Origin: BTUB01 sp963836585
GTDB lineage: Bacteria; Babelota; Babeliae; Babelales; Vermiphilaceae
NCBI GenBank assembly: GCA_963836585.1
Contig: CAWIJV010000003.1
Coordinates: forward strand, 62,001 to 126,000
Length of the DNA stretch: 64,000 bases
Direction of reading: 5' to 3'
Every line of letters starts with the position of its first letter. The stretch's first letter is position 1. The notes beneath the pieces were generated by a model, which did not search any database, was not told where the DNA came from, and worked only from the letters and a program-made list of their open reading frames with translations. A program made the translations under genes and the position numbers. Below, one piece after another: positions 7,973 through 17,419 of the stretch.

Positions 7973-10598
7973 ATGAAAAAAATTCACAAAAAAATTCTTG
8001 ATAATGGCCTTACTATTTTAGTTTATCCTTCGCATACCATTCCTAAAGTTGCGGTGCAATTATGGTATGGCGTGGGTTCAAAAGATGAAAAAGATGGCCA
8101 ACGAGGGCTGGCGCATCTGCTTGAGCATATGATTTTTAAGGGCACACAGATTTTATCAGAATCTGATATTAATATGATTGCGCATAAATTATCGGGCAAT
8201 TGCAATGCGTTTACCAGCCATGATTACACCGGCTATCTTTTTGATTTTCCCACCCAAAATTGGCATCATGCACTGCCATTGCTGGCCGACTGTATGCGCA
8301 ACTGCACCTTTAAAGAAGATCTGCTTAATGCTGAGCTCAAGGCGGTGATCCAAGAGCTCAAAATGTATAAAGATGATTATAAAACCAGCTTGGCCGAGGA
8401 GATGCTCACCGCAATTTTCCATGCGCATCCGTACCATTATCCTATTATTGGCTACAAGCAAGATTTGTGGAGCATTACCCGTTCCGGGCTTTTAGATTTT
8501 TACAAGCAACATTATGTGCCCAATAATGCAACGCTGATTATTGTGGGAGATGTGCAAGCCGAGCAGGCGCTTGAGCATGCAGCGCAGGTATTCGCAGTAA
8601 TCCCGCGTAATGCGCGCTATAAAAAAGAATCGTACGCAATCGATGCTGATATCGCGCGCAAATCGGTGACACTCCGCCGTGATGTGCAGCAATCCACGCT
8701 CATGTATGCCTGGGTGGTTCCGGGAGTAAAAGATCATCAGCAATCGCATATAATTGATATGATTATTTGGATTTTGGGTGAGGGCAACGGATCCCGGTTA
8801 TACAAAAAACTGGTGAATGAAGCAATGCTAGCCACCGAGCTGCAAATTGATCTGTATGAGCTATTTGATGCGAATATTTTATTCTTGCACATTGATCCGG
8901 TTGATGAAAATGCTCACGCAGCAATACAAACAATCATCGAGCAAGAGGTGAGCCGCTTGGGCAGTGAATCGGTTTCTGATGAAGAATTATCGCGCGCGCA
9001 AAAACAATCGCAGATGGAGCGGCTGGGTGTATTTGAAAATAATCAAAAAATAGCCTATGAGCTGGGCAAGCTATTTTTGGCGACCGGTGATGAACAGTTA
9101 TGGTTTGGGAGCAACGGCCCCGATAATCAAGCAGTGAAAGATGAGATTAAAAAATTATGCGCGCAGTATCTGCGCCCTTCACTCATGCATACTGGGAAGC
9201 TCTTGCCCTTTGAAGGAGAGCAAAAAAAGCAGTGGCTTGCATTGCAGCAAGAGTCCGATCAATTGGATGAGCGGATATTATTGCGCAAAGTGCGTGAATC
9301 CACCGTTGAGTGCGGTGTGTTTGTGGAGGAGGTGACCATCAATGAGCCTGCCAATTTTAGCTATCCCCAAGCATCTAAAATTAGTCTAGAGAATGGTCTG
9401 GATCTGCTCATGCTCGCGCGTGATACGAGCCCTAAAATAGATTTAGTACTTGATTTTAAAATGCGCAATTTTTATGATCCGGAATCAAAACAGGGTCTGC
9501 TCAATTGTATGATGGAGATGCTTGTTGAAGGTACGCAAAAGTATCCAGATGGCGATATTCAAGATGTTGCTGAGCAGCAAGGAGTCATGCTCACGGTGCA
9601 GACCGGGCTGATATCGCTGAGTATGCTCAAAGAAGATTTCCAAGAAGGACTTTTATTGCTTGAGCAGCTCGTGCGCTATGCAACATTTCCTGAAAAAAGT
9701 TTACCTAAAATTCGCCAACAGATTGCGGCTGAGATTGCTTCCTACTGGGATACTCCGCATGAATTTTCCGGGCAACTGGCGCGATCCGCGGTGTATGGCA
9801 AAGCGCATCCATACCATAAAAATCTCTTTGGGAGTGTTGGCAGTATACAAAAAATTTCTCGTGAAGATCTAGTGGATGCTTACAAACAATATGTAACGCC
9901 CGCACAAGCATCTTTGGCGGTTGTGGGGGATTTGCAGGGCGTGAATGTGGCGGCAGCAATCCAAAAATATCTGGGCGCATGGCAAGGGCCACGCGTTGAT
10001 GATCTGCAGTATCCGCCGCTGCAAGAAGTGAGCGCAACGCGTGCAGCAGTATCCGATCAATCGAGATCAGACAGTGCTGGCATTTGTGGGCAAATCAGTA
10101 AAGCGCTTGGATCCTGCCTATGATGCACTGCTTTTGTTTGATCAGGTGTTTACCGGCGGTGTTTTGGGCTCCATGAGCTCCTATCTGATGCAACTGCGTG
10201 AGCAGACGGGTATTTTTTATGGCATTGGCGGATCAGTGGTTGCCGGAGCAGATGAGCAACCGGGATTAGTTTATATAAAAACAACGGTTTCCAATGATCA
10301 GGCTTGCGAAGCTGAAAATCTCATTGCTGCGACGATCGATGCGGCGCACGATAAACTTACTCAAGAAGATCTTGAGCATGCGCGCAATGCGCTTATCAAC
10401 TCGATGGTTGATAATTTTGAATCACTTGAATCGACGGCACAATCTCTATTATTTATCAATCGTTTTAAATTGCCGGCTGACTATTTTAATACTCGTATTG
10501 CTCATTTAAAAACTATTACACTGATCGAAGTAAAAACAGCCGTGAAGCAGATTCTTGATTCCAAAAAATTGATGCGGATTAAAATTGGCCGCGTTTAG
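7973..10598 (+). CDS. M16 (insulinase/processing) metallopeptidase, frame broken once
   Basis: Two-lobe zinc peptidase of family M16, about 875 residues if the frame is restored. The inverted zinc motif HLLEH is at residues 48-52 and the third ligand Glu lies in the AELKAVIQELK region (121-128). No signal peptide is seen, unlike its paralogue downstream. The first frame runs to a stop at 10121-10123; the family sequence continues in the +1 frame, open from 10032 (YPINRDQTVLAFVG), to 10598. The shift must fall between 10032 and about 10055. The second half is the non-catalytic M16_C repeat. A sequencing indel is likely, but the break lies at the same homologous site as one in the paralogue. 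Confidence 0.88.
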
Positions 10599-10612
10599 GA
10601 ACGGGATTTTTT

Positions 10613-10930
10613 TCAATCTTTTTTTTCTGTTTTCACTTTTTGAATGTGCGCCAAAACGGGTGCAACATCAACCTTGGCTAATTTGGCAATATAGTCGAGC
10701 CGCTCGATAACAGTTTCTCCGCTTGGATTTTTGTAATCGACCGTTTCTGGATCGAGCAGTTTCAGCAAGAAATCAAAATTGTGAGCATCGATTGCACAAA
10801 AAATCATATCGCGCCGCAATTCATCTGAATTCTGCCGTATACAACCAGGATTGAATACGCTGCGGCCCATGCTTGAGCACTGCATGCTTGCAAGTATGAT
10901 CATGGTGAAAAATACAATATTATGTTTCAT
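10613..10930 (-). CDS. Small exported protein, unknown
   Basis: A 105-residue protein with an N-terminal hydrophobic signal (MKHNIVFFTMIILASMQCSS). The mature part has one segment, AIDAHNFDFLLKLLDPETV, that looks like a single degenerate ankyrin-type helical pair. It lies on the opposite strand between the two M16 genes, 14 bp from the end of the first. A GGGGGAAATCC stretch precedes the ATG on its strand, giving a plausible ribosome site. Function is unknown. Confidence 0.65.
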   Translation of the reverse strand: MKHNIVFFTMIILASMQCSSMGRSVFNPGCIRQNSDELRRDMIFCAIDAHNFDFLLKLLDPETVDYKNPSGETVIERLDYIAKLAKVDVAPVLAHIQKVKTEKKD

Positions 10931-11023
10931 GGATTTCCCCCTTCTTTATTTCGTATGATACAAAAAAATGGGAGAAAAAAGCAAAGAATGTGATAAGCTC
11001 AGAATATATTTAAGGAGTCCTTA

Positions 11024-13793
11024 ATGAAAAAAGTATTGTATTCGCTGATAGTGTTAGTGGCCATAGTGCCCCTACTTGCTAAAGATAATCATGATAATGA
11101 TTTAGATGATAAATCCCAGGAAATTCAGATGAAAGAAGCCCAAAAGCCGCATGTATTAAAAAAAGTTCTAGCCAATGGTATGACGATTCTGGTCCGCTCG
11201 GTGCGCTCGTTGCCCAAAGTATCATTGCAGGTCTGGTATAAAGTGGGCTCAAAAGATGAAAAAACGAGTGAAAAAGGGATTGCGCATCTGATTGAGCATA
11301 TGATCTTTAAGGGTACCAAAGATCTTTCTGAATCTGATATAAATATCATCACCCATATGCTTTCTGGCTCCACCAATGCGTTCACATTCTATGATTATAC
11401 CGGTTATCTTTTTGATTTACCGGTGCAGCATTGGCATGAAGTGCTGCCGGTCTTTGCCGATTGCATGCAAAATGTTTCCTTCAAAGACGATCATCTGAAC
11501 TCCGAGATGAAGGCGGTGATTCAAGAGCTTAAGATGGGGCGCGATAACTATAAACGTACGCTTATATTAGAACTAGTAGCCAGCATCTTCCCCGATCATC
11601 CGTACCATTATCCGGTGATTGGCTTTAAGCAAGATCTTTTTGATGTACATGCTGATCGCTTGCGCGCCTTTTACAAAAAACATTATTGGCCAAACAATGC
11701 CACCTTGGTGATTGTGGGCGATGTGGATCCGGAAGATGCTTTTGCGCAAGCAAAAAAATATTTTGAAAAGATTCCAGCCAATCCTGCTTATAAAAAAGAG
11801 GAATTTTATCATAATAAAGATCTGATTTCTCATAACGTGACGCTTTATCGTGATATTCAGCAGCCATTTGAGATTATCGCCTATGAGATTCCGGGCGCCA
11901 CCACAAAAAATGAACATCTTATAGAGGTGCTTGCCTTAATTCTTGGCGCCGGCAAAGGATCGCGTCTGTATCGAAAATTGGTAGATGAACTGCAGCTGGT
12001 TACTCATTTATCTGCTTCGGCTACTTTGCTTTTTGATTATGGTCTTTTCTTTATTTCATATTACCCGAATAATATTGATGAGATTCCAAAAATAATCAGA
12101 TTATTCAAGAAGAAATAGATTCCATTGTTCAAGAGGGCATTTCTGATCTTGAATATACACGCGCGCTTAAGCAAGCGCAGATGGCCTATTATGAGCTCTT
12201 GGAAAGTATTGAAACGCAGGCGCGTGAAATTGGTAAAAACTATTTGGCTACCGGTGATGAAAATTTTGCATTTCATTTTTTGGATAAGCCTAAAAAAGAG
12301 GTTGAGCAGGAGATGCAAAAATTATTGGCGCAGTATTTTAGACCCGCATTTATGAATAGCGGACTTTTACTGCCGCTGAGCGAGCAAGACAAACAAGAGT
12401 GGCGCAAGATGCAAAAAGAATCGGATGAATATGATGTAAAATTTTTGCAAGCGCGCCCGCGCACCTCGCCGATTGAGGGGCCATTGTATGCCAAAAAAAT
12501 AAAGCCTAAAGAAGCCAGCCATTTTGATTTTCCAAAATATTCCACGCTTGAGCTTTCTAATGGCATCAAGGTGTTCTATTATAAAAATGCCAACACGCCA
12601 AAAATAGATCTGATTCTTGAGTTAAAGGCGCGCGGCTATTATGATAGCGCGCAGCTGCCGGGGCTGTATAATTTTATGGCGCTGATGCTGCAAGAAGGCA
12701 CAAAAAAATATACCTCCGCACAATTGGCTGATGAGCTGGAAGCGCGTGGCATGGCATTAAATGTCGGCCCGGGCATTATGAGCATGAGCATGCTGGCTTC
12801 TGATTTGCCTAAAGGCCTGGAACTTTTAGAAGAAATAATTACTGCGCCGCAATTTGATGAAGATGAGATAGAGAAAGTGCGCGTGCAGACTACTGGCGGA
12901 AATTAAAAACTTCTGGGATAATCCGTCGCAATTTGCACGGCAGCTTGTGGTAGAAAAAATATATGCGGGGCACCCGTATTCAAAAAATATTTTGGGCACC
13001 AAAGAATCGATTGAAAAAATTACCAAAAAAGATTTGGTTGAATTCCATAAAGCCTATTTCTCTCCCGATGGCGCGCGCTTAGCAATTGTGGGGGATATTG
13101 GTAACTATGATCTCAAAGCGGTGCTGGATAAAACGATTGGGTGCCTGGAAGGGGCCAAAAGTGAGTGCAATCACTTTCCCGAAATTGGAAAAAATTACCG
13201 CATGCGAGCAGATTTATCCGATCAATCGTGATCAAGTGGTGCTTTCTTTTGCGGGGCTATCGGTCACCCGCAAAGATCCTGATTTTGATAAGCTGTTGCT
13301 GTTTGATCAGATTTTTTCCGGCGGTGTTTTGGGATCACTCCATTCAAAATTATATCAGCTGCGTGAGCAATCGGGCCTCTTTTACAATATCGGCGGCTCG
13401 CTCGTGGCATCCTGCGCTGAGGAGCCGGGCATGGTGATGGTGAGGACCATTGTCTCTTTGGATCGGCTTGCCGAAGCGGAAAAAGCTATTAAAGAGGTGA
13501 TTCAAAAATCGGTTGATACCATAACCCCTGAGGAATTTTTGGAGGCAAAGCATGCGATTAGCAATTCGATTGTAGATAATTTTGCTACCAATAAAGGGAT
13601 GGCGGCCGTCTTTTTGAGTATGGATCGATATGGATTGCCGCGCGATTATTATGATACGCGCGCAGAAAGACTATCGGCCATTACTTTGGATCAAATGAAA
13701 GAGGCGGTGGCAAAAGTTCTCAACAATGAAAAACTATTTACGCTAAAGATTGGAAGGCTGGAGAAAGAAGATGCTTCGGTTCCTGAAAAATAA
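11024..13793 (+). CDS. Exported M16 metallopeptidase paralogue, frame broken three times
   Basis: Paralogue of the gene at 7973 but with a signal peptide (MKKVLYSLIVLVAIVPLLA), so it acts outside the cytoplasm. HLIEH with the surrounding AHLIEHMIFKGT is the zinc motif; EMKAVIQELKM carries the third ligand. The frame moves -1 near 12085-12100 (after DEIPK, an A-run), +1 near 12890-12900 (VQT then LAEIKNFWDNP) and +1 near 13165-13210 (then YPINRDQVVLSFAG). The sequence remains family-like across each break, giving about 920 residues. TAAGGAG precedes the ATG. Tandem M16 pairs often act as heterodimers; here both retain HxxEH. Assembly indels are the simplest explanation, recent inactivation the alternative. 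Confidence 0.88.
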
Positions 13794-13807
13794 CTGAAAT
13801 ATTTCCC

Positions 13808-13932
13808 CCGTTCGTGCTGAGTTTATCGAAGCATGTTCTGGTTAGTATTAAATCCGTTGATTAATTTTTTTACATATTTTTAAATGATTTGTGATTTATC
13901 AAAATATGCTTCGACAGGCTCAGCACGAACGG
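13808..13932. repeat. MITE-like element with terminal inverted repeats, copy A
   Basis: A 125-bp element bounded by roughly 27-bp inverted repeats (outer part CCGTTCGTGCTGAG / CTCAGCACGAACGG) around an AT-rich core. Its reverse complement matches the element at 28586-28703 nearly throughout, including the core ACAAATCATTTAAAAAT. It carries no coding capacity and sits between the M16 gene and mutY. Confidence 0.75.
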
Positions 13933-13939
13933 ACTTCCT

Positions 13940-14764
13940 ATGTCACCTACCATCACCGAATTTCAAAAAATAATTTGGCAGCATTATGCAGCCCATGGCC
14001 GTCTTTTTGATTGGCGCGGCGCGGATGATCCGTACAAAGTTTTTATTTCTGAAGTGATGCTGCAGCAAACGCAAACGGCGCGCGTTGCCGTGAAGTATCC
14101 GGTATTCATTGCTGAATTTCCTGATTTTCCATCGCTGGCCAATGCTGCACTCAAAGATGTGCTGCGCGCCTGGCAGGGCATGGGTTACAATCGCCGTGGT
14201 ATCTATTTGCATCGAACTGCCGGCATCATAGTAAATGAGCATCAGGGCACTTTGCCCAATGATCCGCTGCTTTTAGAGCAATTGCCGGGCATTGGCAAGG
14301 CTACTGCATCATCAATTTGCGCGTTTGCGTTCAATGAACCGACTATTTTTATTGAGACCAATATTCGCGCAGTCTTTTTGCACTTCTTCTTTCCGCAACA
14401 AGAAAATGTGCACGATAAACTTCTGCTGCCCTTAGTGCAAGCAGCGCTTGACGTGGAAAATCCCCGCGAGTGGTATTATGCGCTCATGGATTATGGAGTG
14501 CTGCTCAAAAAAACGATCATCAACCCGAGCAGAAAAAGCGCTCATCATACCAAACAATCAAAGTTCGAAGGTTCTGATCGGCAAATTAGAGGCATGGTTT
14601 TAAGGCTGCTCACTAATGAAAGCGAGCCAATGCCTCAAGAAATAATAGTGCAGATGGTGGGCAAAGATGCCGAGCGCGTGAATGCTATTATTGATCAGCT
14701 GATTGCAGAAAAATTTATTGCCCGGAATAACGAGATTTTAAGCGTTGGTGGCACGTGCAGGTAG
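13940..14764 (+). CDS. mutY: MutY-like HhH-GPD DNA glycosylase lacking the Fe-S cluster
   Basis: Adenine DNA glycosylases excise A opposite 8-oxoG. This 274-residue protein has the HhH-GPD core: EVMLQQTQT near 35-43, WQGMGYNRRG near 77, the helix-hairpin-helix LPGIGKATASS near 115 and IETNIRAVF near 135. Two things are odd. The catalytic Asp position of MutY (normally LDGNV) reads Glu in IETNI, and the four Cys of the C-terminal Fe-S loop are missing; the segment after MDYGVLLKK is basic and Cys-free. The NUDIX-like C-terminal domain is also absent. A variant glycosylase clade is likely; exact substrate uncertain. Confidence 0.85.
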   Translation: MSPTITEFQKIIWQHYAAHGRLFDWRGADDPYKVFISEVMLQQTQTARVAVKYPVFIAEFPDFPSLANAALKDVLRAWQGMGYNRRGIYLHRTAGIIVNEHQGTLPNDPLLLEQLPGIGKATASSICAFAFNEPTIFIETNIRAVFLHFFFPQQENVHDKLLLPLVQAALDVENPREWYYALMDYGVLLKKTIINPSRKSAHHTKQSKFEGSDRQIRGMVLRLLTNESEPMPQEIIVQMVGKDAERVNAIIDQLIAEKFIARNNEILSVGGTCR

Positions 14765-15005
14765 CTGTGGTTATTGTTATTTGTTCTAATGGGAATATCT
14801 GACCGCCTGGCCAATCTTGGTATAGCCCATCAGATGCTCGATGTTGATCGTCGCATAATGTAGGTGCGTTTTTACTTTTTGTTAAAGAGCAAGCATTGCT
14901 AGAAAATGGTGCTGCTTCCAGCTTGGATTCGCTCGGAGGAGTGCAAGCAAAAAGAGATGGCGCTGTCGCAAAAAGAACTACAGTAGAAAAAAATATGAGA
15001 TTCAT
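14715..15005 (-). CDS. Possible small secreted Cys-containing protein
   Basis: A 96-codon frame starting with a convincing signal sequence (MNLIFFSTVVLFATAPSLFAC) preceded by AAGGGCAGCAT. The mature part is polar with several Cys and no recognised domain. It overlaps the 3' end of mutY on the other strand by 50 bp, and its C-terminal third lies in sequence shared with mutY, so the true end may be earlier or a frame break may exist. Weakly supported. Confidence 0.4.
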   Translation of the reverse strand: MNLIFFSTVVLFATAPSLFACTPPSESKLEAAPFSSNACSLTKSKNAPTLCDDQHRASDGLYQDWPGGQIFPLEQITITTATCTCHQRLKSRYSGQ

Positions 15006-15079
15006 ATGCTGCCCTTAAGAAATATTGAAAATCATAGGTAAAAGTAAGGGTTTTTACCACGAAAGTCAAATATGATTTA

Positions 15080-15347
15080 CCAGAACATGCTTCGAGCCAG
15101 CCTTCGCCAAGGCTATGGCGGCCAGGCTGGCCGTTCCTCCTGAGCGAAGTCGAAGGGTCAGCACGAACGGGGTGAGTATTGAGCGCAGCGTTTACTCCTG
15201 AGCGAAGCCCGGCCTTCGTAGCCTCTATATTTAAGCCAAGATGCTGTGCGCAGAACTACGGCGGAGTAGGCTCGAAGGGTCAGCACGAACGGGGTTTATG
15301 AGTTTCATCTTCATCCTGAGGAGCACGAAGTGCGTCACGAAGGATTA
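15080..15347. repeat. Composite of palindromic repeat modules
   Basis: The spacer after mutY holds several modules. 15080-15095 matches the inner end of the MITE-like element (CCAGAACATGCTTCGA). CAGCACGAACGG ends follow at 15159-15170 and 15281-15292, each after a CGAAGGGT. A GCCAGCCT/AGGCTGGC stem lies within 15096-15132. A hairpin repeat (ATCCTGAGGA, stem GCAC/GTGC, GTCACGAAGGAT) occupies 15311-15347. No gene was seen in 15006-15344. Confidence 0.6.
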
Positions 15348-15958
15348 AAATCTCCCCGGGAATTGGCGAGTGATCGCAGCATTAAATTCATCGGCAACTT
15401 GAGTAGCCGTTTGCAGTTGTTGCATAAAAAGTTGTGCGGCAGTCGAATAATTTTTTTGGCTCCACAGCAATCCTTCTCGTTCAACATCTTTTTCTTCTTG
15501 TGTTAAGTATGATTGCAATGATTCAAATTGATTTTGACCATCCGGGTTGAGGGCAACCAGCTCTTGCACAATTGCTTGAGTATTACCCGCTAGTGATGGT
15601 TGATCGTTTTTGCCGGCTAAACTATTTTTTATCAAAGCGGTCCGAGTGTTTAATAATTGCGTTAGGGTAGCAGCGTTACCCCCATAATAGGCTTGCACTA
15701 ATTGGCAGATATTAGTTTGATTAGTTTCAAGAAGTTGTTCCACGCATTTTGCTCGGCAACGGGTGAGCGTGCCGCCAGATGAGCAAGAATAGTATTTTTG
15801 ACAAAAAGTGTACGCAATTCTTGGCTCAGGGCAATTTCTTTATCAACGCGTTTGCCGATGCTTACTTTGCAAAATTTTGCTGAAAAAAGATAACCGCCGG
15901 CAAATCCCAGGCCGGCTGCTATGAGTGAGAAAAAAAATATTCGAGTGCGATGGTTCAT
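15345..15958 (-). CDS. Membrane-anchored extracytoplasmic protein, frame broken once
   Basis: One gene of about 204 residues split by a frame break. The first part (15958 to about 15700) has an N-terminal membrane anchor (RIFFFSLIAAGLGFAGGYLF) and a helical stretch ending near AEQN. The second part resumes with VEQLLETNQTNICQLVQAYY and runs to 15345 (RQFPGRF). The break lies about 15720-15745. Mostly helical, no known domain. It is downstream of the ligase-like gene (47 bp) on the same strand, with a hairpin between them. A palindromic repeat begins exactly at its stop codon. Confidence 0.65.
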
Positions 15959-15971
15959 GATAAGTTCCTTT

Positions 15972-15991
15972 GGGACAGCGTTCGCTGCCCC
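15972..15991 (-). promoter_or_regulatory. Intercistronic hairpin
   Basis: GGGACAGC (15972-15979) pairs with GCTGCCCC (15984-15991, one G-U). On the minus strand it sits between two co-directional genes and is followed by AAAGGAAC, the ribosome site of the downstream gene. There is no T-run, so it is not a standard terminator; it may protect the mRNA or tune translation. Confidence 0.4.
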
Positions 15992-16005
15992 AATTAATAT
16001 ACTTT

Positions 16006-16878
16006 TTACACGTGCAGTTGCGGTTGCGTTGCAAATGATTTTGTTGGGTAGACCAATGGCAATTCGTCAAATAATCCTGAAAGTGAAAACGCACGTTCAA
16101 GCCGCGTGAGGCCTATGCCGGCGCCATAGCGTGGAAAGAAATCGAATGACAAATACTCATCAAGCTCTTTGAGCACCCGATCTTTGCCAAATTTGAAAAG
16201 CAGCTCAGCATATTTGCCATTAGAAAGCGCAAGAAACTGTTCGCGCATAATATATTTATCTGTTTCTCGCTCTGCTGAGCCGATAGTTTCCATGCCGTGC
16301 ATGAGCAGATCGATTTTGTTGAAGATGCCGTTTCCTGCATATTTCATATTCCAGAATGGCTGGGTGCGCGCCGGAAAATATTCCAGACTGATTGCATTTC
16401 CTAGCTCTTGCGCCATTATTGTTTCATGCTCAGCTTCTAGTATTTGAGTATCATATCGCTTGCAGGCATTCTCATACGATAATGCAATAGGCGCTTCAAA
16501 TCCCAAGTGTGCCAAGAGCTCTTCTTCCAACTGTTTTAAGTCGGCAAAAGTTCCATGCGATTCGAATTCAAACATAGGAAAAATTCTCTGGTGGCGACCC
16601 TCAACAGGAAATGGCTCATCGCGATAACTGGTGGTTACACAAAAGACCCCCGGCCATTCAGGATTTAATAAAAGTTCATGCTCCAGCCACATTTGCCCCG
16701 TTTGCGGCAATGGATACTCTATGCCATTGAGACCAAATCGTGCAACCGTTTCCGGTTGTTCGCAGGCGGCTAAAATAGAAAGACGGGATTGGGCAGGAAC
16801 CTCAATAAATCCCTTCTTTTCCTGAAAAAAACTGCGCAACGCTCGTACCATGGTATGGTAGTGTAAAGTATTCTTCAT
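16006..16878 (-). CDS. Amino acid-tRNA ligase-related protein (class II catalytic core)
   Basis: A 290-residue class II aminoacyl-tRNA synthetase core of the Asp/Asn/Lys type. Motif 2 is in VTTSYRDEP followed by RHQRIFPMFEFE (near 82-106), and motif 3 is GAGIGLTRLERAF (near 258-270). There is no N-terminal OB-fold anticodon-binding domain: the catalytic core starts almost at residue 1. Stand-alone cores of this kind include archaeal asparagine synthetase-related proteins and EpmA (GenX), which modifies EF-P. It therefore probably activates an amino acid or modifies a protein or small molecule, not tRNA charging. The substrate cannot be read from the sequence. Confidence 0.8.
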   Translation of the reverse strand: MKNTLHYHTMVRALRSFFQEKKGFIEVPAQSRLSILAACEQPETVARFGLNGIEYPLPQTGQMWLEHELLLNPEWPGVFCVTTSYRDEPFPVEGRHQRIFPMFEFESHGTFADLKQLEEELLAHLGFEAPIALSYENACKRYDTQILEAEHETIMAQELGNAISLEYFPARTQPFWNMKYAGNGIFNKIDLLMHGMETIGSAERETDKYIMREQFLALSNGKYAELLFKFGKDRVLKELDEYLSFDFFPRYGAGIGLTRLERAFSLSGLFDELPLVYPTKSFATQPQLHV

Positions 16879-16981
16879 AGATCTCCTCTTGATTATTGAT
16901 GGTCAAATTGTTCAAAGGCTATCCGAAAATAAATAAATGTGTCAATGTTACGATGAAAATTTTTGATTTAAGAGGAAGAGT

Positions 16982-17419
16982 ATGCGTAATTTGATAATAA
17001 TGGTGTTTTTTCAGGGAGCTTTATGCGTTGCAATGGCCGATCCGGATGCACAGCAATGCCAAATTCTTTTAAGTGATCAAGAAAAGATTACTGGTGATAC
17101 TCTCGCGCGAGCAGCGCGTAAATTAGATGTTTGGCCAATGTGCCAAACACAAGATGGTGCACAAATGCTTAATGAAACGCTCTTCATTCTTGCGCGCAAA
17201 TGGCAAGAATCATGGGGCCAGCATGGCATTGCATTGGCTGCTCAGCTGCTGGCCAAGGGTGCTCAGATTTACTTTCAAAAAGAGTTTAATGATGAAGTAG
17301 CTGTGGGAGAAAGTGGGCCCTTTAAAATGAGCGAGACCACTTATTACCAAACGCCGGGTCAGGTTGCCAGTGGCTCACTCAAAAAATATTTTGAAGAACA
17401 TTCAAAAAATAAAAACTAG
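16982..17419 (+). CDS. Small exported protein, unknown
   Basis: A 145-residue protein with a signal peptide (MRNLIIMVFFQGALCVAM, then ADPDAQQC). The mature part is helical and polar with two Cys and no recognised domain. AAGAGGAAGAGT precedes the ATG. Its stop codon TAG shares the palindrome CTAG (17416-17419) with the stop codon of the convergent helicase gene. Confidence 0.7.
   Translation: MRNLIIMVFFQGALCVAMADPDAQQCQILLSDQEKITGDTLARAARKLDVWPMCQTQDGAQMLNETLFILARKWQESWGQHGIALAAQLLAKGAQIYFQKEFNDEVAVGESGPFKMSETTYYQTPGQVASGSLKKYFEEHSKNKN

Noticed and set aside
13808..13932. Insertion sequence
   Set aside because: No transposase or coding capacity; kept only as a non-autonomous repeat.
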